The notes under the pieces are model-generated. The model saw nothing but the letters and a program-made list of their open reading frames with translations. It was not told where the DNA came from and did no database searches. From Mesorhizobium sp. INR15 (lineage in GTDB: Bacteria; Pseudomonadota; Alphaproteobacteria; Rhizobiales; Rhizobiaceae), in contig NZ_CP045496.1 in NCBI RefSeq assembly GCF_015500075.1, positions 6,272,001-6,336,000 on the forward strand: DNA of 64,000 nucleotides. The letters are read 5' to 3'. The translations under genes and the position numbers were made by a program. Shown here piece by piece: positions 53,723 through 62,973 of this stretch; positions within the stretch are counted from its first letter, which is position 1, and every line of letters begins with the position of its first letter.

Positions 53723-55792
53723 ATGCGGGATCCACGCTACGACATTCTGTTCGAGCCGATGAAGATCGGGCCGGTGACGGCGAAGAACCGCTTCTACCAG
53801 GTTCCGCATTGCAATGGCGGCGGCTATCGCGATCCGTCGGCCGCAGCCGAGATGCGCCGCATCAAGTCGGAAGGCGGCTGGGGCGTCATCTTCACCGAGC
53901 AGACCGAGATGCACCACACCTCGGAAATCACGCCCTTCATCGAACTCCGGCTCTGGGATGACGCCGATATCCCGATGCTGGCCAAGATGTCGGAGGCCAT
54001 GCACCAGTACGGTGCGCTGGCCGGCATCCAGCTGGCCTATTCGGGCATCAATGGCCCCAATCTCTACACCAAGGAAGTGCCGCGCGGCCCGTCGGCGCTG
54101 CCGATCCGTACCTTCACCAATGATCCCGTCCAGGCACGCGCCATGGATAAACAGGACATTCGCGACCTGCGGCGCTGGCATCGCAATGCCTTCAAGCGCG
54201 CCCAACAGGCAGGGTTCGATCTCGTCTGCCTTTACGGTGCGCATGGCTTCGGCATCATCCAGCACTTCCTGTCGACCGCCACCAACCAGCGCAGCGACGA
54301 ATATGGCGGATCGCTGGAGAACCGCTCGCGGCTGATGCGTGAACTGATCGAAGAGGGGCGCGACGCCATCGGCGATACTTGCGGCCTGACTTTGCGCCTG
54401 TCGCTGGACGAGATGATCGGCGAACTGGGTTTCGCCAACTCCGAAGTGCGCGACATGATCGAGATGCATGCCGACCTGCCCGACCTTTGGGACCTCGCGC
54501 ATGGCGCGTGGGAGGACTGTTCGGGCCCTTCCCGCTTCAAGGATGAGGCCGCCCAGGAACCTCTGGTGTCCGGGATCAAGAAGCTGACATCGAAACCAGT
54601 CGTCGGCGTCGGGCGGTTCACGTCTCCCGATGTGATGGTTCGGATGATCAAATCGGGCACGCTCGATTTCATCGGCTGCGCACGCCCCTCGATCGCCGAC
54701 CCCTTCCTGCCCAGGAAGATTGAGGAAGGCCGCATCGAGGATATCCGCGAATGCATCGGCTGCAACATCTGCATCACCGGCGACATGACCATGTCGATCT
54801 CGCGCTGCACGCAAAACCCGACATTCATGGAAGAGTGGCGCAAAGGCTGGCATCCTGAACGCATGCAAGCGAAGGGTGCCAGCGAGAGCGTCCTCATCGT
54901 CGGCGCCGGTCCGGCCGGACTGGAAGCCGGGCGCGCGCTTGGCCTGCGCGGCTACCAGGTGGCGATTGCCGAGGCAGGCACGGAACTCGGCGGCCGCGTG
55001 GCGCGAGAATGCCGGTTGCCCGGTCTTTCGGCGTGGGGCCGCGTGCGCGACTATCGGCAGTATCAAATCAGCCAGATGCCCAATGTCGACATCTACTTCG
55101 AAAGCCGGCTGTCAGCCGACGACATTCTGGCCTTTGGCTTCCAGAACATCGCTCTCGCGACCGGCTCGACCTGGCGGCGGGACGGCGTGGCGCGCGCCCA
55201 TGTCGTCGCGATGCCGATGGATCCCGCGATGCCGGTCTACACACCGGACGACCTGATGGCTGGAAACGTGCCGGCGGGCAATGTCGTGCTGTTCGACGAC
55301 GACCACTATTACATGGGTGGCGTGCTTGCCGAATTGATGGCCCGGCAGGGCGCGAAAGTGACGCTGGTGACGCCATCCGCCTACGTCTCCGACTGGACCC
55401 GCAACACACTGGAACAAGGTGCCATTCATCGCCGGCTGGCGGATCTGGGCGTCGAGATCGTTCTCAATCGCAATGTCACCCGTCTTCTGAACGGCGCTGT
55501 CGCAACCGCCTGCGCCTACACCGGTTCGGAACGCAACATTGCCGCCGACGCCGTGGTGCTGGTGACCTCGCGCCAGCAAGACGATAGCCTCTGGCATGAG
55601 CTGAAAGCACGCCAAGGCGAATGGGCCGACAACGGCATCCGCTCGATCAAGGTGATCGGTGATGCCGAGGCGCCTGGCCCTATCGCCTGGGCAACTTATG
55701 CCGGTCATCGCTTTGCCCGTGAACTGGACGAAGCCGATATCGGCGATGCCTTGCCCTTCCGCCGGGAGATCACCGCCCTGGCCGCCGACTAG
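53723..55792 (+). CDS. Trimethylamine-dehydrogenase-like iron-sulfur flavoprotein
   Basis: A 689-residue protein; ATG 53723 has GGGAGG 8 nt upstream and aligns with the mature start of Methylophilus TMADH. The N-terminal barrel has Cys30 in FYQVPHC, the residue that carries 6-S-cysteinyl FMN in TMADH, and YGAH (171-174). The [4Fe-4S] cysteines are CIGCNIC plus the Cys 12 residues on. The C-terminal half holds an ADP/FAD-type fold (VLIVGAGPAGLEAGRAL). TMADH's trimethylammonium cage (Tyr60, Trp264, Trp355) appears as Gln60, Trp and Asp, so the substrate must differ. N-demethylation or oxidation of an N-alkyl amino acid is likely. It is 11 nt before aspA, in the same operon. Confidence 0.9.
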   Translation: MRDPRYDILFEPMKIGPVTAKNRFYQVPHCNGGGYRDPSAAAEMRRIKSEGGWGVIFTEQTEMHHTSEITPFIELRLWDDADIPMLAKMSEAMHQYGALAGIQLAYSGINGPNLYTKEVPRGPSALPIRTFTNDPVQARAMDKQDIRDLRRWHRNAFKRAQQAGFDLVCLYGAHGFGIIQHFLSTATNQRSDEYGGSLENRSRLMRELIEEGRDAIGDTCGLTLRLSLDEMIGELGFANSEVRDMIEMHADLPDLWDLAHGAWEDCSGPSRFKDEAAQEPLVSGIKKLTSKPVVGVGRFTSPDVMVRMIKSGTLDFIGCARPSIADPFLPRKIEEGRIEDIRECIGCNICITGDMTMSISRCTQNPTFMEEWRKGWHPERMQAKGASESVLIVGAGPAGLEAGRALGLRGYQVAIAEAGTELGGRVARECRLPGLSAWGRVRDYRQYQISQMPNVDIYFESRLSADDILAFGFQNIALATGSTWRRDGVARAHVVAMPMDPAMPVYTPDDLMAGNVPAGNVVLFDDDHYYMGGVLAELMARQGAKVTLVTPSAYVSDWTRNTLEQGAIHRRLADLGVEIVLNRNVTRLLNGAVATACAYTGSERNIAADAVVLVTSRQQDDSLWHELKARQGEWADNGIRSIKVIGDAEAPGPIAWATYAGHRFARELDEADIGDALPFRREITALAAD

Positions 55793-55803
55793 GGCAATTA
55801 TCC

Positions 55804-57195
<1,392 letters not shown>

Positions 57196-57253
57196 AGACG
57201 ACCAACCAGCGTCGCGCGCGACCTTGGGCGCCCGACGCCGGAGGCATCGCCTG

Positions 57254-58693
57254 TCAGGCGATCATCATGCGGTGCGACACGTTCTTGATGACGGTGTAGT
57301 GAGCCAGCCCTTCGAGACCGCCTTCACGGCCATAGCCGCTTTCCTTGACGCCGCCGAACGGCGTTTCGGGAATGGAGGCTTCCAGCGTGTTGATCGAGAC
57401 ATTGCCAGCCTCGATCCCCTCCGCGAGCTGGTCGGCGTTGCGGGCGGAGTGCGTGAAGGCATAGGCGGCCAGGCCAAAGGGCAGCGCGTTGGCCTTCTCG
57501 ATTGCTTCCTCCAATGAAGCAACCGGGTTGATCAGCGCCATCGGGCCGAACGGCTCTTCGCGCATGGCGCGCGCGTCGTCAGGAAGATCGGCCATCACGG
57601 TGACCGGGAAGAAATAGCCGCGATTGCCCAGCCGTTCGCCGCCCGCCAGCACGCGGGCCCCCTTGGCGCGCGCATCAGCCACCAGCATTTCCATGGCCTC
57701 GATCCGGCGATGATTGGCCAGCGGCCCCATCTCCGTGGCCGCATCCAGGCCGTTGCCGACAGCGATGGCGCGGGCCTTCTCGGCGAATGCCCTGGTGAAG
57801 GCTTCATAGACACGCTCCTGCACGAAGAAGCGCGTCGGCGAGGTGCAGACCTGCCCGGCATTGCGCGCCTTGCGCACCGCCGAGGTGATAGCGGCTGCAA
57901 CGGGGTCGACATCATCACAGACGATGACCGGCGCATGTCCGCCGAGTTCCATCAGCACCGGCTTCATGTGGCGTGCCGCGAGCCCGGTCAGATGCTTGCC
58001 GACGGCGGTCGAGCCGGTGAAAGCCACCATGCGGATCTGGTTGTGCGGGATGAGATAGCTCGAGATATCGGCGGGCACGCCGAAGACGAGGTTGAAGACG
58101 CCAGCGGGCAGGCCCGCATCGTGGAACGCGCGGGCGATATGGAAGGCGCCGGCTGGCGTTTCCTCGGCGGCCTTCAGGATGATCGAGCATCCCGCTGCAA
58201 GCGCACCGCCGATCTTGCGCGCTGGCTGGCTCATCGGGAAGTTCCATGGCGAGAAGGCCGCCACCGTGCCGATAGGCTCGTGATGCACGATGTATTTGAT
58301 GCCTGGCTCGCTTGGAATGACGCGGCCATAGGTGCGCTGGCCCTCGGCCGCATCCCATTCGAAGAACTCGCAGCCCCTGATAACCTCGAGACGCGCCTGG
58401 GCGAGCGGCTTGCCGTGCTCCAGGGTGATGTCATGGGCGATCTCGTCGATGCGTTCGCGCATCAGCCGGGCGGCCTTGAGGATCACCTCGGCGCGCTTCG
58501 CAGGCGACACGCGGCGCCACACATTGAAGCCCTTCGCGGCGGCGTCTAGCGCGTCGTCGAGGTCAGCGCGCGAGGCGACCGGCACCGCGCCGATGACGGC
58601 CTCGTCGGCCGGGTTGAGCACCGGCTGCGCATCGGCGGTCTTGCGCCACGCGCCGCCGATATACAGCATAAGGTCGGGGTAGTGCTTGGTCAT
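57254..58693 (-). CDS. Aldehyde dehydrogenase (succinate-semialdehyde-dehydrogenase-like)
   Basis: An ALDH of 479 residues from ATG 58693, which has GGAG 6 nt upstream; an ATG at 58705 four codons earlier is also possible. Numbering from 58693, Asn151 (SPWNFP), Glu249 (MELGGHAP) and Cys283 (GQVCTSPTR) form the active site, and FTGSTAVGK is the cofactor loop. The tail has FGGVKESGYGREGG, as in SSADH and related NAD(P) enzymes. It follows the aspartate-dehydrogenase-like gene by 24 nt and is the last gene of the minus-strand operon, convergent with aspA. Confidence 0.9.
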   Translation of the reverse strand: MTKHYPDLMLYIGGAWRKTADAQPVLNPADEAVIGAVPVASRADLDDALDAAAKGFNVWRRVSPAKRAEVILKAARLMRERIDEIAHDITLEHGKPLAQARLEVIRGCEFFEWDAAEGQRTYGRVIPSEPGIKYIVHHEPIGTVAAFSPWNFPMSQPARKIGGALAAGCSIILKAAEETPAGAFHIARAFHDAGLPAGVFNLVFGVPADISSYLIPHNQIRMVAFTGSTAVGKHLTGLAARHMKPVLMELGGHAPVIVCDDVDPVAAAITSAVRKARNAGQVCTSPTRFFVQERVYEAFTRAFAEKARAIAVGNGLDAATEMGPLANHRRIEAMEMLVADARAKGARVLAGGERLGNRGYFFPVTVMADLPDDARAMREEPFGPMALINPVASLEEAIEKANALPFGLAAYAFTHSARNADQLAEGIEAGNVSINTLEASIPETPFGGVKESGYGREGGLEGLAHYTVIKNVSHRMMIA

Positions 58694-58717
58694 GGTAGTC
58701 TCCATTGTCCCTGGCGG

Positions 58718-59545
58718 CTAAAGCGCGAGGGGGGCGAGCCGGCTTTCGACAAGCCGCACGAGGTTGAGGGCCGTCATCTCGGATGATTTCGGATTGGTCT
58801 TCAGCGGTTCGTTCTCGAACAGCATGTCCAGGCGGCCGAACGCGCCCGAAGCGCGAAGCCGATGGGAATTACGGGACGCAGCGGGGTCGGCTACAAGCTC
58901 GACCCGCGTGCGGTCGAGGCCGATGCCCGACAGTGCCGAAATGACGGCGACATTGGCGTTCTGTGGAAATTCGCTGGCCGCCTGGCGCGCCGAACCCGTG
59001 AAGAACACTGTCCGCTCCGAGAGCGCGCCGAGGTCGACGAGCTCCGCCGCCCTGGTGCCTTGCCAGGCGCGCGGCGGCTTGATGATGCTGTGTACGACTT
59101 CGTCGAGCGGCAGCACCGCCGCCGCCGCGAGCGCGTCCATGCCGCCAAGCGCGCCGGGCGGCACCACGATGCGGCTGCCATTTTCCAGCGCCACGGCAAT
59201 GAGCCGCTCCAGTAGCGCCTCGTCGGTGAAGGCGCTTGTTGACGAAACAACGAAGCTGCCGGCATGACGCAACGCGGCCTCGCCCCAGATGGCGATAGCC
59301 GGACGCCCGGCGGCCTCGATCACCATGTCGATGCAGAGCCCGGCCAACTCTTCGGGCCCGACGATCAATCGCGCGCTCGAGGGAATGCCGGCGCGTTCGC
59401 GGCTGGAATCGCGCACGGCAACGGCCACGACCTCGACGCTCGCCGGCTGGCGCTCCGCGAGCAGTTCGGCGACGCGGCTGGCGATGGCGCCCCAGCCGAC
59501 GAAGCAGAGGCGCAGGCGCCGCGCTGTGCTGTCAGAGGCCGACAT
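58718..59545 (-). CDS. L-aspartate dehydrogenase-like protein (DUF108)
   Basis: A 275-residue NAD(P)-binding protein with Rossmann motif CFVGWGAIASRVAELL (about 14-29), MVIEAAGRPAIAIWGEAAL and FVVSSTSAF, then the DUF108 catalytic domain: PPGALGGMDALAAA, FPQNANVAVISALSGIG and a His in SRNSHRLRASG. The family interconverts aspartate and iminosuccinate/oxaloacetate with ammonia. It overlaps the LivF gene by 14 nt and precedes an aldehyde dehydrogenase gene. Together with aspA on the facing operon it gives two independent aspartate-handling enzymes in 4 kb. Amino-acid specificity is inferred. Confidence 0.85.
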   Translation of the reverse strand: MSASDSTARRLRLCFVGWGAIASRVAELLAERQPASVEVVAVAVRDSSRERAGIPSSARLIVGPEELAGLCIDMVIEAAGRPAIAIWGEAALRHAGSFVVSSTSAFTDEALLERLIAVALENGSRIVVPPGALGGMDALAAAAVLPLDEVVHSIIKPPRAWQGTRAAELVDLGALSERTVFFTGSARQAASEFPQNANVAVISALSGIGLDRTRVELVADPAASRNSHRLRASGAFGRLDMLFENEPLKTNPKSSEMTALNLVRLVESRLAPLAL

Positions 59546-60233
59546 AGCGCTGCACCAGTTCGGCGTTGCGGGTCAGGTCCTCGCCATTGCCCGACCAGAC
59601 GGTGCGGCCCTTTTCGAGGATGTAGTGGCGATCGGCGAGGCGCTTCAGCACATGCAGGTTCTTGTCGATCAAAAGGATCGATTGCCCCTCGGCTTTCAGC
59701 GCGGCGATGCAGCCCCAGATTTCGGCGCGGATAACCGGCGCCAGACCTTCCGTCGCCTCATCGAGGATGAGCAGCTTCGGGTTGGTCATCAGCGCGCGAC
59801 CAACAACCAGCATCTGCTGCTCGCCACCGGAAAGCGTGCCTGCCGCTTGCCCCGCGCGCTCTCGCAAGCGCGGGAACAGCGCATAGACGCGCTCCAGCGT
59901 CCAAGGGTCCTTGCGGCCGAGACGGTTGGCAGCGGTGGCGACCAGGTTCTCGCGTACAGTCAGCGTGGCGAAGGTCTGCCGTCCCTCAGGCACCAGGCCG
60001 ACGCCTAGCCTCGCCACCGTCTCGGGCGTCGCGCCACATACATCACGGCCGGTGAAGCGCACCGCGCCCGACAGCGGCTTGATCAGCCCCATGATCGACT
60101 TGACAGTGGTGGTCTTGCCCATGCCGTTGCGGCCAAGCAAGGTCACCACCTCGCCGTCGCCGATCTCCAGCGCGACATCGAAAAGCACCTGGCTCGAGCC
60201 GTAACCCGATTGCAGCTTGGCGACGCTCAGCAC
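59532..60233 (-). CDS. livF: LIV-type ABC ATP-binding protein LivF (second system)
   Basis: A 233-residue ATPase from GTG 60233, overlapping the LivG stop by 7 nt. It has Walker A GRNGMGKTT (Met in place of the usual Ala), LVPEGRQTFATLTVRENL, signature LSGGEQQMLVVGRAL, Walker B LLILDEATEGL and an atypical H-loop region (LIDKNLHVL, where the usual His/Glu pair is replaced by Lys-Asn). The next gene, AspDH-like, overlaps it by 14 nt. It belongs to the second livKHMGF set. Confidence 0.9.
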   Translation of the reverse strand: MLSVAKLQSGYGSSQVLFDVALEIGDGEVVTLLGRNGMGKTTTVKSIMGLIKPLSGAVRFTGRDVCGATPETVARLGVGLVPEGRQTFATLTVRENLVATAANRLGRKDPWTLERVYALFPRLRERAGQAAGTLSGGEQQMLVVGRALMTNPKLLILDEATEGLAPVIRAEIWGCIAALKAEGQSILLIDKNLHVLKRLADRHYILEKGRTVWSGNGEDLTRNAELVQRYVGL

Positions 60234-60985
60234 AACTCGTCTCCTTCGCCCAGATAAGCAGTGCGGACTTCCGGATTGTCCCTGATCTCGTCCACCGTCC
60301 CGGTCGCGATGACGCGGCCATAGACAAGCACAGAGACGCGATCGGCGAGTGCGAACACGGCATCCATGTCATGCTCGACCAGCAGCATGCTCACCTGGTT
60401 CTTGAGTTCGCGCAGCATGGCAATCATCTGCTGGCTCTCGGCGTGGCCGAGGCCGGCCATCGGCTCGTCGAGCAGCAACAGACGCGGCTTGGTCGCCAGC
60501 GCCACCGCCAGTTCGAGCTGCTTCTGCTCGCCATGCGAGAGATTGGCGACCAGTTCGTCAGCGCGGGCTTCAAGCCCGACGCCGGCGAGGAAGGTGGCAG
60601 CCTCCTGACGCAGAGCCGCCTCGCCGCGCACATTGCGCCAGAAGCGGAAGGAATGGCCCTGCCGCACCTGGACGGCGATGGCGACATTGTCGAGCACGCT
60701 ATAGTCCGGCAGCAGGCAGGTGATCTGGAATGTGCGCGCCAGGCCAAGCGAGACGCGCCTGGCCGTCGGCAGGCCATCGATCGGCTTGCCCTCGAGTTCG
60801 ATGGAACCTCCGTTGGGCTTGAGCTCGCCCATCAGCTGGGAGATCAACGTCGTCTTGCCGGCGCCGTTGGGGCCGATGAGGGCGTGGATCTCGCCGGGCC
60901 GCACGGTCAGGTCGACATGGTCGGTGGCCAGCAGGCCGCCGAAACGCTTGACCAGGCCGCGGACATTGAGGATCGGCGGCGTCAT
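60227..60985 (-). CDS. livG: LIV-type ABC ATP-binding protein LivG (second system)
   Basis: A 252-residue ATPase; ATG 60985 overlaps the LivM stop by 4 nt and begins the domain (ILNVRGLVKRFGGLLATDHVDL). Walker A is GPNGAGKTT, the signature LSHGEQKQLELAVAL is normal for the family, Walker B is LLLLDEPMAGL and the H-loop VEHDMDAV. A much longer open frame upstream lies antisense-like within LivM and is not part of this gene. Confidence 0.92.
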   Translation of the reverse strand: MTPPILNVRGLVKRFGGLLATDHVDLTVRPGEIHALIGPNGAGKTTLISQLMGELKPNGGSIELEGKPIDGLPTARRVSLGLARTFQITCLLPDYSVLDNVAIAVQVRQGHSFRFWRNVRGEAALRQEAATFLAGVGLEARADELVANLSHGEQKQLELAVALATKPRLLLLDEPMAGLGHAESQQMIAMLRELKNQVSMLLVEHDMDAVFALADRVSVLVYGRVIATGTVDEIRDNPEVRTAYLGEGDELC

Positions 60986-61965
60986 GCGTGCTTCCCGAAA
61001 AGGCGCGCGAAGGCCGCCTGGACGCCGCCCTGCGTGTAAAGGACGACAAACAGCAGGATGAAGCCGAGAGCGAGCTGCCAGTTCTCGGTCCAGGACGCGA
61101 GGACGGATTCCAGCACGGTGAACACGGCAGCACCAACCAGCGGGCCGAACAGCGTGCCGACGCCACCGAGTATGACCATGATCATCAGCTCGCCCGACTT
61201 GGTCCAATGCATCATGTCGGGGCTGGTGAAGCGCAGGAAGTTGGCCATCAGCGCGCCGGCGAGGCCGCAGCCCATGCCGGAGATGACGAAGGCCATCAGC
61301 TTGTAGCGATAGGCCGGCAGGCCGATGGCCGCCATGCGCTTCCCGCTCTGGCGCAAGCCGACGAGGACATTGCCGAAGCGCGAATTGACGATGCGCCACA
61401 GCACCACGAAGAACAGCATGGCGATGGACAGGCAAACATAGTAGAACGTCTGCTTGTCGCGCATGTTGAGGCCGGCCAGCTCGTTGGTGCGGCGGATGAT
61501 CAGCCCGTCATCGCCGCCATAGGTCTTGAGCGAGACGAACAGGAAGAACAGCATCTGCGCGAACGCCAGCGTGATCATGATGAACTGCACGCCGCCGGTG
61601 CGCAGCGACAGCGCACCGATCGCCGCCGCCATGATGCCGCTGACGATGATCGCCGCCGGCAAAGTGACCAGCAACTGGTTGGAGCCGGAGATGAAGCCGA
61701 ACAGCGGTTCGTCCAGCGAATAGTGCTGGTAGAGGATGCCAACGACATAGCCGCCGATGCCGAAGAACGCCGCATGGCCGAAGCTCACCATGCCGCCATA
61801 GCCGAGCACCAGGTTGAGGCTCGCCGCCGCGATGCCGTAGATCAGCACGCGCGTCGCCAGCGACGTCAGCGATGCATAGCCGGCAGCGTCCGCCACGATC
61901 GGCAGCGCGATCAGTGCGATCAGCACGATGGCCAGCAGAGCCGGTTGTTTGAACGATTTTTCCAT
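60982..61965 (-). CDS. livM: LIV-type ABC permease LivM (second system)
   Basis: A 327-residue permease with about eight membrane segments. Family motifs are LNLVLGYGGMVSFGHAAFFGIGGYVVGIL, GALSLRTGGVQFIMITLAFAQM, GGDDGLIIRRTNELAGL, VGLRQSGKRMAAIGLP, and MVILGGVGTLFGPLVGAAVFTVLES. It lies 19 nt downstream of livH and overlaps livG. No extra N-terminal hydrophobic block is present, unlike the LivM at 44365. Confidence 0.92.
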   Translation of the reverse strand: MEKSFKQPALLAIVLIALIALPIVADAAGYASLTSLATRVLIYGIAAASLNLVLGYGGMVSFGHAAFFGIGGYVVGILYQHYSLDEPLFGFISGSNQLLVTLPAAIIVSGIMAAAIGALSLRTGGVQFIMITLAFAQMLFFLFVSLKTYGGDDGLIIRRTNELAGLNMRDKQTFYYVCLSIAMLFFVVLWRIVNSRFGNVLVGLRQSGKRMAAIGLPAYRYKLMAFVISGMGCGLAGALMANFLRFTSPDMMHWTKSGELMIMVILGGVGTLFGPLVGAAVFTVLESVLASWTENWQLALGFILLFVVLYTQGGVQAAFARLFGKHA

Positions 61966-61984
61966 GATGCAGCCAGCGCCTCGA

Positions 61985-62899
61985 TCACGAATTTCGGATG
62001 AACAGGCCCTTGGGCCTGATCAGGAGAACGATCGCCATCAGAAGGTAGATGCCCATCGAGGAAATGCCGGCGCCAAGCGCGTCGGCGTCCGGCCCCACCA
62101 TCACGTGGCGCAGCAGCCCCGGCAGGTAGGCGCGCAGGCCGGTGTCGACGACGCCGAGAATCAGGCTGGCGAAGAACGCGCCCCGGATGGAACCGACGCC
62201 ACCGATGACCACCACGACGAAGGTGGTGATGAGGATCTGCTCGCCCATGCCGACCTGCACCGCCAGGATCGGCCCAGCCATGAAACCCGCCAGTCCCGCC
62301 AGCAGCGCGCCGAGCCCGAACACCAGCGTGTAGAGCAGGCGCACGTCGACGCCGAGCGCGCGCACCATCTCGCGATTGGTCGAGCCGGCGCGCACCAGCA
62401 TGCCGATGCGGGTCCTGTTGATGAGCAGGTAGAGGCCAACGGCAACCAGGAGGCCGACGGCGATGATCGCCAGGCGGTAGACCGGGTAGACGAGCCCTGG
62501 CAGCAGTTCGACCGATCCATCGAGCAGGGACGGTATGGCTACGAACAGCGGCTGGCGTCCGAAGATCATCGTTACCGCCTGGTTGAAGATCAGGATCAGG
62601 CCGAAGGTTGCCAACACCTGGTCGAGATGGTCACGCCCGTAGAGCCGGCGCACGACGAGGAACTCGATCGCCAGGCCGGCAAAGGCCGCAGCGGCGAGTG
62701 CCGCCGGGATGCCCAGCCAGAACGAGCCGGTCCGCGCCGCAACCCAGGTCCCGGCATAAGCGCCGATCATGTAGATCGAGCCGTGCGCCAGGTTGATGAC
62801 GCCCATGATGCCGAAGATCAGTGTCAGGCCGGCGGCTAGCAGGAACAGCATGATGCCGAACTGGACGCCATTCAGAAGTTGTTCGAGAAAAAGCGTCAT
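61985..62899 (-). CDS. livH: LIV-type ABC permease LivH (second system)
   Basis: A 304-residue permease; ATG 62899 is taken because the family N-terminus begins there (LFLEQLLNGVQFGIMLFLLAAGLTLIFGIMGVINLAHG). Further motifs are GRDHLDQVLATFGLILIFNQAV, RAGSTNREMVRALGVD and VVVIGGVGSIRGAFFASLILGVVDTG. The ribosome-binding site is weak (CACGG). It is separated from the binding-protein gene by 74 nt containing a stem-loop. Confidence 0.92.
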   Translation of the reverse strand: MTLFLEQLLNGVQFGIMLFLLAAGLTLIFGIMGVINLAHGSIYMIGAYAGTWVAARTGSFWLGIPAALAAAAFAGLAIEFLVVRRLYGRDHLDQVLATFGLILIFNQAVTMIFGRQPLFVAIPSLLDGSVELLPGLVYPVYRLAIIAVGLLVAVGLYLLINRTRIGMLVRAGSTNREMVRALGVDVRLLYTLVFGLGALLAGLAGFMAGPILAVQVGMGEQILITTFVVVVIGGVGSIRGAFFASLILGVVDTGLRAYLPGLLRHVMVGPDADALGAGISSMGIYLLMAIVLLIRPKGLFIRNS

Positions 62900-62930
62900 C
62901 CGTGACCATTTCGAGCAGACTGGAGAGAAA

Positions 62931-62954
62931 GGGGAGCGGCGGCGCCGCTGCCCC
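62931..62954 (-). promoter_or_regulatory. Stem-loop between LivK-like and LivH genes
   Basis: GGGGAGCGGC (62931-62940), loop GGC, GCCGCT-G-CCCC (62944-62954) forms a GC-rich stem with one bulged G, 19 nt past the binding-protein stop. It has the same placement as the hairpin after araF, suggesting a role in setting binding-protein to permease expression ratio. Confidence 0.6.
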
Positions 62955-62973
62955 GAAGGCCGCGAATGCCGGC

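Noticed and set aside
57246..57262. An ATCGCCT-GTC-AGGCGAT hairpin between aspA and the aldehyde dehydrogenase gene
   Set aside because: It overlaps the aldehyde dehydrogenase stop codon and has no T-tract, so it may be chance symmetry.
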